A DNA stretch of 64,000 nucleotides, taken from Mesorhizobium qingshengii. Its GTDB lineage: Bacteria > Pseudomonadota > Alphaproteobacteria > Rhizobiales > Rhizobiaceae. The stretch lies in assembly GCF_900103325.1 (NCBI RefSeq), contig NZ_FMXM01000019.1:1-64000 (forward strand), given 5' to 3'. Below, in pieces: positions 35,462 to 43,068 of the stretch (position 1 is its first letter; every line of letters starts with the position of its first letter). The notes under the pieces are model-generated. The model was not told the origin of the DNA and ran no database searches. It was given only the letters and a program-made list of their open reading frames with translations. Made by a program: the position numbers and the translations under genes.

Positions 35462-38400
35462 ATGACGCGTTGGCCGCTGCGGATATTCAGCGTGACCGCG
35501 CTGGCCGGTTTCGCGTCGGCAGTGTGGTTTGCGGGACCGTTGGTTCGCTTCGCCGACACCCGTCCTCTCGGACCTGTCTGGCTGCGCGCGACAATCATTG
35601 GCGTGATGGTGGCGATGCTGGCGCTCTTCTACGGGCTGCGTTTCTGGCAAGCGAGAAAGGCACAAAAAGAGCTCGAAACTGTCGTTGCACACAACGACGA
35701 TCGGGATGATGACTCGCGGGTGCTCGAAGCCCGCATGAACGAGGCCGTGGCGGCGCTCAAGCGGTCGAGCGGCAAGCGCAATTTCCTCTATGAGATCCCC
35801 TGGTACATCGTTATCGGCCCGCCGGGCGCAGGCAAGACAACGGCACTCGTCAATTCGGGTTTGAATTTTCCGCTGGCCGGTTCGGGGGACGCCCAACCTG
35901 TGGCAGGCGTCGGCGGAACACGCTCCTGCGATTGGTGGTTCACCGACGAGGCCGTGCTGATCGACACCGCTGGACGCTACACGACGCAGGACTCCAATGC
36001 TGAGAGCGACAAGAAGAGCTGGCTCGCCTTCCTGTCGCTGCTCAAGAGATACCGCATCCGCCAACCGATAAACGGCGTCATCCTGGCCATCAGCCTTGCC
36101 GATCTCATCAGCCTCGACGATCAGCAGCTTGACGCTCACGTCGTCGAGATACGCAGTCGCCTGCGGGAAATCCACGAGACGCTAAAAATCCGGTTTCCGG
36201 TATATCTGCTGTTCACCAAGGCTGATCTTGTTTCCGGGTTCATGGATTACTTCGGCGATTTCGACGAGCCACGCCGGCGCAAGGTCTGGGGCGCGACATT
36301 CCAGACCACGGACCGCAACAAGAACATGGCCGCCGAGGCCCCCGCCGAATTCGATGCGCTGGCAAGACGCTTGGCAGAAGAGATGCCTGACCGCCTTCAG
36401 GAAGAGGCTGATCCGGTCGCGCGCATATCCGTCTTTGGCTTTCCGGCGCAGTTTGGCGCGCTGAAGGGCCGAATTACGAATTTTATCGCCAGCCTGTTCG
36501 ATCCGACCCGCAGCCAGGTGAATGTCAGCCTGCGTGGACTCTATTTCTCGTCAGGGACGCAAGAGGGAACGCCAATCGATCAGGTGTTGGGCGCGATCGG
36601 CCGCAGCTTCGGCAGCAATTCCCGCGCCCACCTTTCAGGAACCGGCAAGAGCTTCTTTTTGCATGATCTGTTGACCGGCGTCATCTTTGCTGAATCCGGA
36701 TGGGTTTCGTACGACAAATCAGCCGCAAGGCGTGCGGCGATCGCCAGATTTGGGGGGCTTTGCGCCATCGCGTTGATCGCCGCGGCGGCGCTGGGCACCC
36801 TGGCGCTGAGCTTCACGGCCAACAGGTCGTTGATCGCCTCCACCACGCAGGCCATGAGCCAGTATCGCGAGACGGCGGACGCGCTGCTCAAAAGCACAGA
36901 GGTCACCGATGTCGACCTCGAAAACGTCATTGGCCCGCTCGACCAGTTGCGCGATCTGCCGACCGGGTTCGAGACCAGCGACATGCCGACACCGATCGAG
37001 GAGACGTTCGGCCTCAGTCAACGGGAGAGACTTCTTTCGGCATCCAAGACGGCCTATCGGCAAGCGCTGGAACGAATGTTCCGATCGCGCCTGCTGATCC
37101 AGGCCGAGCGGACGATCCAGGCCAGGATGGCTGATCCCGTCGCGCTCTACGAACCATTGAAAATCTATCTGATGCTTGGTGGCAAGGCGCCGAAAGTCGA
37201 CGACGCATTGATCGTTTCCTGGATGAAGCAGGACTGGGAGCAGAACCGATATCCAGGCGAGAACAACCGTGAAGGACGCGAGCAACTCGAAAAGCACCTG
37301 CGCGCCATGCTTGCCTTGGACGACGCCTATGATCCGGTTTTCGAACTCAACCAGCCGCTTGTCGAAGCCGCTCAGCGTTCGCTCGGGCGCATGAGCCTTG
37401 CCGACCGTGCCTCCGCATTGATCAAGTCCGCCGTATACGCGGCAGCGCTGGACGATTTTTCCGTTTCGCTGAAAGGTGGCCCGGAAGCGCAGCTGCTGTT
37501 CGAGCGTGTCGATGGCGGCGATCTGTCAGGCCTTCGTGTTCCCGGCATCTACACCTATGCCGGCTTCAACCACTTCTATCTCGGGCAACTTTCGCGCATT
37601 GCGCAGACGCTCGTCGACGACCAGTGGGTCCTCGGCGGCGGCGGCGAGCAAGGCGGCATCGATCAGGCGTTGCTCAAGCTCGGCCCCGAACTTCTCGATC
37701 GCTATGGGAAGGAGTTCGCAACGGCGTGGAACAGCGTTCTCGACCAGCTGAAATTCAAGGCGATGCTGACGGACAAGCCGCATTACATCGCGCTTTCCGC
37801 CTCCGCCTCGCCAACCTCGCCGATCGAACAGCTGTTCACGGCGATCGCCAACGAGACAGCTTTGACGCGAGACCCTGCTTCCGGCACCGGGGCGGAAGCG
37901 GGCGCGGGTCAAAGCCAATCACGGGACGCCGCGGACGTGGCCAGGGGTCTGGCTCGCATCGGCATTCAAATTGCCACTGGAAAATCGCAGAGCCGAGCCG
38001 GCACAGGGTCCGCAAGCTCGCAAAACCAGAATCCCGGGGCCAACATCGAAGCGCAGTTCAGGTCGTTCCAGGCTCTGGTGAGCGGTCCTGCCGGGCACCG
38101 TCCGATCGATGCCTTGACCCAGAATTTCCGCGACATCTATCAGAGCCTGCAGCTGGCGACCGACGTGCCTTCGCAGACCGAACGCGTCAACGCAAATCTG
38201 CAACTCCAGATAGCCACCCTTCGCGCCAACGTCTCGCGCCTGCCCAAGCAACTGGCCAGAATGGTCAATGCGACGGCGGACGAGTTTGAAGGCAACGTCG
38301 CCGAGACCTCGGTGGCGAACTTGAACCAGATGCTTGATCAGGCGGTCACGGCTCCTTGCGAGGCGGCGGTCAACGGCCGTTATCCTTTCGCCGGCAATGG

Positions 38401-39013
38401 CACCGAGGACATCGCGATGGCGGATTTCGGGAAATTGTTCGCTCCGGGCGGACTGATGGACCGGTTCTTCGCACAAAATCTCGCATCGCTGATCGACATG
38501 ACCGGCCAGGACTGGAGCTGGAAACAGGATGCGCGCTTCGGGCGCGACTTGTCGAAATCGACCTTGAAAGACTTCCAACTGGCCGCGGAAATCCGCAACG
38601 CCTTCTTTCCATCGGGCGGTTCGGTGCCCTCGGTCAACGTCACCTTCACACCGTTCTCACTGCATGGCGATGCCGATGCGGCGGTGCTCGATGTCGATGG
38701 TCAGACCGTCCAGAGCAACCAGGCGGGCAACGCGCCAAGCACCGTGACCTGGCCGAGCGGTACGTCCTCGGGGTCCGCCAGTCTGAGCTTGACGCCGGAG
38801 ATGCCAGGCCGCGAATCCACCCTCAAGTTCGAAGGGCCATGGGCGCTGAAGCGGCTGCTCGACAAGGCAACCATCACCGGCGGCGACAGCACGGTCACGG
38901 CGCGCTTCCTGATCGGCGGACGCGACGTTACCTATACGATCCAGACCGGTTCCGGCCCCAGCCCCTTCTTCCTCCCGGCGCTTTCCGACTTCAGCTGTCC
39001 GAAGGCTTTTTGA
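35462..39013 (+). CDS. T6SS membrane protein TssM2 (IcmF)
   Basis: 1183 residues. The ATG at 35462 is preferred because GGAAG is 7 nt upstream; a TTG four codons earlier is possible. It has two N-terminal helices (about 8-28 and 42-60), Walker A GPPGAGKTT (119-127), DTAGRYTTQD, a third helix near 415-435 (FGGLCAIALIAAAALGTLAL) and a large periplasmic region. Ser/Gly/Gln-rich low complexity lies at about 820-870. It ends in FFLPALSDFSCPKAF, comparable with the FSCPPQI end of TssM1. It is clearly a TssM and divergent from TssM1. Confidence 0.96.
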   Translation: MTRWPLRIFSVTALAGFASAVWFAGPLVRFADTRPLGPVWLRATIIGVMVAMLALFYGLRFWQARKAQKELETVVAHNDDRDDDSRVLEARMNEAVAALKRSSGKRNFLYEIPWYIVIGPPGAGKTTALVNSGLNFPLAGSGDAQPVAGVGGTRSCDWWFTDEAVLIDTAGRYTTQDSNAESDKKSWLAFLSLLKRYRIRQPINGVILAISLADLISLDDQQLDAHVVEIRSRLREIHETLKIRFPVYLLFTKADLVSGFMDYFGDFDEPRRRKVWGATFQTTDRNKNMAAEAPAEFDALARRLAEEMPDRLQEEADPVARISVFGFPAQFGALKGRITNFIASLFDPTRSQVNVSLRGLYFSSGTQEGTPIDQVLGAIGRSFGSNSRAHLSGTGKSFFLHDLLTGVIFAESGWVSYDKSAARRAAIARFGGLCAIALIAAAALGTLALSFTANRSLIASTTQAMSQYRETADALLKSTEVTDVDLENVIGPLDQLRDLPTGFETSDMPTPIEETFGLSQRERLLSASKTAYRQALERMFRSRLLIQAERTIQARMADPVALYEPLKIYLMLGGKAPKVDDALIVSWMKQDWEQNRYPGENNREGREQLEKHLRAMLALDDAYDPVFELNQPLVEAAQRSLGRMSLADRASALIKSAVYAAALDDFSVSLKGGPEAQLLFERVDGGDLSGLRVPGIYTYAGFNHFYLGQLSRIAQTLVDDQWVLGGGGEQGGIDQALLKLGPELLDRYGKEFATAWNSVLDQLKFKAMLTDKPHYIALSASASPTSPIEQLFTAIANETALTRDPASGTGAEAGAGQSQSRDAADVARGLARIGIQIATGKSQSRAGTGSASSQNQNPGANIEAQFRSFQALVSGPAGHRPIDALTQNFRDIYQSLQLATDVPSQTERVNANLQLQIATLRANVSRLPKQLARMVNATADEFEGNVAETSVANLNQMLDQAVTAPCEAAVNGRYPFAGNGTEDIAMADFGKLFAPGGLMDRFFAQNLASLIDMTGQDWSWKQDARFGRDLSKSTLKDFQLAAEIRNAFFPSGGSVPSVNVTFTPFSLHGDADAAVLDVDGQTVQSNQAGNAPSTVTWPSGTSSGSASLSLTPEMPGRESTLKFEGPWALKRLLDKATITGGDSTVTARFLIGGRDVTYTIQTGSGPSPFFLPALSDFSCPKAF

Positions 39014-39014
39014 G

Positions 39015-39176
39015 ATGACTTTCCAGCCCTTCCGTTTGGTGTGGCGATCCGCGGGGCCCGGGCGCCCAGACCCTGATTTCGATACTCTAATGTTCGAGCC
39101 TGTGGCAAAGTGGCTCGAGCAGGCACGCGGCGGTGCGCCGCAGAGGGCGCTTGAGAAGCGCTTGGTGGCAAATTGA
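39015..39176 (+). CDS. Small 53-residue protein between tssM2 and pppA
   Basis: The frame ATG (39015) to TGA (39176) fills the gap almost exactly. It starts one base after the tssM2 stop, and its TGA overlaps the TTG start of pppA as TTGA. The protein begins MTFQPFRLVWRSAGPGRP and continues with DFDTLMFEPVAKWLEQ and RALEKRLVAN, with no signal peptide or membrane helix. I do not recognise a family. Tight stop/start spacing at both ends is the main evidence that it is translated. It may couple pppA translation to tssM2. Confidence 0.55.
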   Translation: MTFQPFRLVWRSAGPGRPDPDFDTLMFEPVAKWLEQARGGAPQRALEKRLVAN

Positions 39177-39946
39177 ACGACGTCGCCCTTCCCTTTGAGA
39201 GCTTCGGCGTGAGCCACAAAGGCTGTGTCCGTGAGCACAATGAAGACAACTATCTGGTCGAGCCACGAACCGGTCTTTGGGTGGTGGCCGACGGAATGGG
39301 CGGGCATGAGGCCGGAGAGGTCGCCTCGGCCAGCATTGTCGACCATCTGGCGACGATCGGCATCGCAAGCTCCGCTCCGGATCTGCGGGCGCGCTTCGAG
39401 GACAGGCTGAGCCGGGCCAATGCCGATATCCGCAGGATATCCGAGGCACGCGGCATAACCATCGGCTCCACCGTCGCCGCCCTGTTGGCGATGGACGGAC
39501 GATTTGCCTGCCTGTGGGCGGGCGACAGTCGGGTATATCTGATCCGCAACGCCTCGATCTCGCAGATTTCAAAGGACCACACCGAAGTGCAGGAGCTCCT
39601 TGATCGAGGCATGATCAGCGCGGCCGAAGCGCTCACCTGGCCACGCCGCAACGTCATCACGCACGCGGTCGGCGTCAGCGACGAATTCGTCATCGATTTC
39701 CAGCAAGGCGAACTCATGCCGGGGGACATTTTTGTGTTGAGTACCGATGGGCTCACGGCGCATGTCACCGATGCGGAGATCGAGGCGGCGGTGGTGTCGG
39801 CAACGCCTCAGGCCGCGTGCGAAAATCTCTTGGAAACGGTGCTGGCGCGGGGCGGAACAGACAATGTCACCATTGTGCTGGTGAAGATCGGAAACGGGCG
39901 CAATGGGCGATCGCTCCACCCTGATCTGTCCAGAGCGGAGGGCTGA
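39173..39946 (+). CDS. pppA: PP2C-type protein phosphatase (PppA-like)
   Basis: 257 residues from a TTG; coupling to the small upstream ORF (TTGA overlap) supports this start. PP2C metal motifs are complete: REHNEDN (Glu21, Asp25), VADGMGGHEAG (Asp40), GSTVAALL, AGDSRVYLI, LSTDGLTAHV and GGTDNVTIVLV. PppA dephosphorylates the kinase PpkA and its Fha target and turns the T6SS off or resets it. Unlike Agrobacterium, TagF is encoded separately. The next gene is the kinase. Confidence 0.95.
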   Translation: MNDVALPFESFGVSHKGCVREHNEDNYLVEPRTGLWVVADGMGGHEAGEVASASIVDHLATIGIASSAPDLRARFEDRLSRANADIRRISEARGITIGSTVAALLAMDGRFACLWAGDSRVYLIRNASISQISKDHTEVQELLDRGMISAAEALTWPRRNVITHAVGVSDEFVIDFQQGELMPGDIFVLSTDGLTAHVTDAEIEAAVVSATPQAACENLLETVLARGGTDNVTIVLVKIGNGRNGRSLHPDLSRAEG

Positions 39947-39951
39947 GGCTG

Positions 39952-42549
39952 ATGAGCGCCGACGACAAGACGCGAATATCGCCGCAGGTGGCCAACACCG
40001 CCGTAGGCACGCAGCTCAGCGGCATCTACGAACTTGACGAGCGGATCGCATTCGGCGGCATGGGCGAGGTCTACCGTGGCCACAACATCCAGACCGGCGA
40101 CCACGTCGCGATCAAGATCGTGTTGCCCGAGTTTGCCCGTGACCAGACGATCTTGTCCTTGTTCCGCAAGGAGGCCTCGATCCTCAACCACCTGTCGCAC
40201 GACGCGGTCGTGCGATACCACGTCTTCACGATCGATCCCGGGATCGGCCGTCCCTACCTTGCCATGGAATTCGTCGACGGCGAGTCGCTGTTCGACATCA
40301 TGCGACGTGGCCCGATGCCGACGGACGAGGTGCGCAAGCTCTGCCATCGCCTCGCGTCCGGCCTGAGCGCCGTGCATCAGGCGGGAGCAATTCATCGCGA
40401 CCTCTCGCCGGACAACATCATCCTGCCAGGGGGCCGGGTCGACCGCGCAAAGATCATCGATTTCGGTATCGCGCGATCGGCGACCGTGGGCGGGGAGACC
40501 CTGATCGGCGGCAAATTCGCGGGAAAGTACAACTACGTTTCACCCGAACAGCTCGGGCTGTACAGCGGCGACGTCAGTGAACAGTCCGACATCTACAGCC
40601 TTGGGCTGGTGCTGGCTGCCGCTCTGCGCGGGAAACCGATCGACATGAGCGGGTCACAGTTCGAGATCATCGAAAAGCGCCGGACCGTGCCTGATCTGTC
40701 CGGCATCGACGACGATTTTCGTGGCATTGTTGAAGCCATGCTGCAACCGGATCCGCAAGACCGGCCGGTCAGCATGGCGGAAATCGCCAGGATGACGCGT
40801 GACGAAGACGAAGCAACAACGCCGCCGACATCCAGGACACCCCGCGAACGGCCGGCTTTGCCGCGAACCGGGGAAACCTTTGCACCTGATTCCGGGGTCA
40901 AGACCCAGCCATCCAGTGTCGAAGGGCACGATGCCGCAACAGCAACGGGTTCAGGTGGGCAACGCTTCGTCCAGCATGTGCGGCCCGTGCATTTGTCCGA
41001 ACCGCGGCCTTCGCCGGTCGCCGGCCCTCCACGCGCGGTCACGGCGGATGCACCTGGAAAACCCACAAGGACCCGAACCATCGCGATCGCTGCCCTGGCG
41101 ACGCTGGCTGTCGCCTCAGGTGCCGGCCTTTATCTCAGCGGCTTCATGACACCTGCGACGCCGACCGCCGGCAAGACATCGCTTTCCGCGCCGGAACCGT
41201 CAAAGGCTGCACCGGAAACGTCAAAGCCGGCTCCCACGGGCGATGTCGCGAACGCCCCTCAGCCGGCAAAGGCAGTACCACCCGCGCAGCCGAAAACGGA
41301 GGCCGTCGCGCCGCCAGTTGAAAATCAGCCAGATGCCATGGCGGCTCAAAAGCAACAGCCGGCCAAGCCGGCCCAGGAGCCCTCGCAGGCGGAGGAACCT
41401 CCGAAGCCGCCGGCAACGAAAGCGCAACCGCAAACAGAGGCGAGCGCGCCCCCGGCTGCAAGCCAGGCAGAAGCCAAGGCCGTGCAAACGCCGGAGCCGG
41501 CGAAGCCCACTGTCCCTCCGCAAACCAAGGAACCTCCGAAGCCCTCCGCAACCGACGCGCAGCCGCCGCCCGAAAAGGCATCGCCGGCAATCCAGCCGGA
41601 TAAGATGTCCAGCGACAGTCAAATGTCGGCTCCGCAGCCTGAGACGGCCGCTCCAGCCCCGCCAGCGGCCGAGAAGGCCTCAACGCCGCCGCCGGCCCAG
41701 CCAGAGGTCGTGGAGAGCCAAAAGCCCGAACCACAACCAAAGATCAGCCAGCCGGCCATCCCCAAGGCGGCCGCGCCGGCGCCCAAACCCACCGCAAGCC
41801 AGACGGATGTCGCGAACACCGAGAGCCAAAAGGCCGCGTCACCGACAACCAAACAGCCGGACCAACCTGTCGTCGCGTTGAACGTGCCCAAACCGGCTAT
41901 TCCCCCGGTCGTCGACGACATCGCGCAACAGGTCTCCTGGGTTCGCGACTTCGGCGGCGGCGACTGTTTCTATGCGACCATGACGTCGGCAACCGACAAC
42001 GCCGCCGCGATCGAAGGATTTGGCACGGCGGTCCAGCCATTCGAGCGGATGCTGGGCGATTTCCAGGCAAAATTCCATGTCGAACCCGACATCAGCGTCC
42101 GCCTCATTGAACCAAGCCAATGCGAGGTCACCAACTTCCTGCGCTTTCTGGGGCAGACCGCGGCCGACAAGCCGCAGCTTGTCCTCGATCGTACATCGGT
42201 GCCGGACGGTTCGCCGATCGGCGGCACGCTGGTGACGCGCGGCGGACTCATTTCCAGCGTGCTGCTGATCGATCATAAAGGCATGGTGTTCAATCTCGAC
42301 GACCGCATCGTCGCACAATCGGATAAGGCCACCTTCAGCATCCCGATTGGTCTTGGCGCCGCCGACAAGGCCGCCGGAAAGGCAGTGCCGCAGATCATAA
42401 TGGTGATCACGGGCCCCCAGGATATTCAGGCGGCTGCGTTCTCCACGCCCACGCCAGCCTCGGTGCTGCTGCCCAAGATACTCGAGGAAATCGAGACCGA
42501 CGGATCCCAGTTCTCGGCCACAGCCAAGTATTTCCGGCTCGGCGGATAG
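39952..42549 (+). CDS. ppkA: Membrane Ser/Thr protein kinase (PpkA-like)
   Basis: 865 residues. A cytoplasmic kinase domain is at about 25-285: FGGMGEVYRG, Lys55, HRD at 148-150 in IHRDLSPDN, DFG at 170-172. One transmembrane helix follows at about 376-398, then a 260-residue Pro/Ala/Lys/Gln-rich stalk, then a periplasmic domain of about 200 residues (WVRDFGGGDCFYATMTSATD onwards). The catalytic loop has Ser where most kinases have Lys (HRDLKPEN); this form is seen in some bacterial kinases. By analogy with Pseudomonas PpkA it would phosphorylate an Fha protein in response to a periplasmic signal. The last domain resembles no sensor I can name. Confidence 0.93.
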   Translation: MSADDKTRISPQVANTAVGTQLSGIYELDERIAFGGMGEVYRGHNIQTGDHVAIKIVLPEFARDQTILSLFRKEASILNHLSHDAVVRYHVFTIDPGIGRPYLAMEFVDGESLFDIMRRGPMPTDEVRKLCHRLASGLSAVHQAGAIHRDLSPDNIILPGGRVDRAKIIDFGIARSATVGGETLIGGKFAGKYNYVSPEQLGLYSGDVSEQSDIYSLGLVLAAALRGKPIDMSGSQFEIIEKRRTVPDLSGIDDDFRGIVEAMLQPDPQDRPVSMAEIARMTRDEDEATTPPTSRTPRERPALPRTGETFAPDSGVKTQPSSVEGHDAATATGSGGQRFVQHVRPVHLSEPRPSPVAGPPRAVTADAPGKPTRTRTIAIAALATLAVASGAGLYLSGFMTPATPTAGKTSLSAPEPSKAAPETSKPAPTGDVANAPQPAKAVPPAQPKTEAVAPPVENQPDAMAAQKQQPAKPAQEPSQAEEPPKPPATKAQPQTEASAPPAASQAEAKAVQTPEPAKPTVPPQTKEPPKPSATDAQPPPEKASPAIQPDKMSSDSQMSAPQPETAAPAPPAAEKASTPPPAQPEVVESQKPEPQPKISQPAIPKAAAPAPKPTASQTDVANTESQKAASPTTKQPDQPVVALNVPKPAIPPVVDDIAQQVSWVRDFGGGDCFYATMTSATDNAAAIEGFGTAVQPFERMLGDFQAKFHVEPDISVRLIEPSQCEVTNFLRFLGQTAADKPQLVLDRTSVPDGSPIGGTLVTRGGLISSVLLIDHKGMVFNLDDRIVAQSDKATFSIPIGLGAADKAAGKAVPQIIMVITGPQDIQAAAFSTPTPASVLLPKILEEIETDGSQFSATAKYFRLGG
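41160..41920 (+). repeat. Pro/Ala-rich low-complexity stalk in ppkA
   Basis: About 250 codons of repetitive PAKPAQEP-, PPKPPATKAQP- and PEPAKPT-like segments with codon patterns ccg/aag/gcg. It would span the periplasm and lift the C-terminal domain away from the inner membrane, perhaps towards peptidoglycan. Confidence 0.7.
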
Positions 42550-42657
42550 CATGGGCGCCCGATGGAACTCCGCCGCGCGTGTTTGCCTCACTCGTCCGCC
42601 GGCCTGCCCACAAGGCAGCGTGATCCGGTTCGAGCCCTGCCTGCCCTGACGGGCCGC

Positions 42658-43068
42658 ATGAAGCTCGCGGTCATGGCGGGCGCGGCCCTGCTGGCCGTGC
42701 TGACATCCGGCGAAGCGCGCGCCGAATTCACGGTCTGCAACCAGACACTCGACGTCGTCAATCTCGCCGTCGGCCAAAGGGTCGACAATGCGGACCAGAC
42801 CGACGGCTGGTGGACCATCGGCGCCAATCAATGCGTGAACGTCATCCGCGAGGAACTGACGAACCGCTACATCTACATCTATGCAACGGACGTTTTCGGC
42901 CACGCGATCCTCACCGGATCCACCGAAATGTGCATCGAGCGGCGACGTTTCTCGATCCGCGGCATCGACGAATGCTGGCAGCGCGGCCATATCGCGGCGC
43001 AATTTCTCGAAGTCGATACGCTTGAACAGGTGCGGTGGACCTTCTTCCTGACCGGAAGCAATCCGTGA
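42658..43068 (+). CDS. DUF1036 family exported protein
   Basis: 136 residues. The ATG at 42658 is chosen because it gives a clean signal peptide (MKLAVMAGAALLAVLTSGEARA, cleaved before EF); an ATG at 42562 is in frame but gives no signal sequence. The mature part starts FTVCNQTLDVVNLAVGQ and has WWTIGANQCVNVI, YIYIYATD and Cys pairs, typical of DUF1036. Family members are small periplasmic proteins of unknown function. Its stop overlaps the GTG start of the hydrolase gene (GTGA), so the two are probably translated together. Confidence 0.85.
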   Translation: MKLAVMAGAALLAVLTSGEARAEFTVCNQTLDVVNLAVGQRVDNADQTDGWWTIGANQCVNVIREELTNRYIYIYATDVFGHAILTGSTEMCIERRRFSIRGIDECWQRGHIAAQFLEVDTLEQVRWTFFLTGSNP

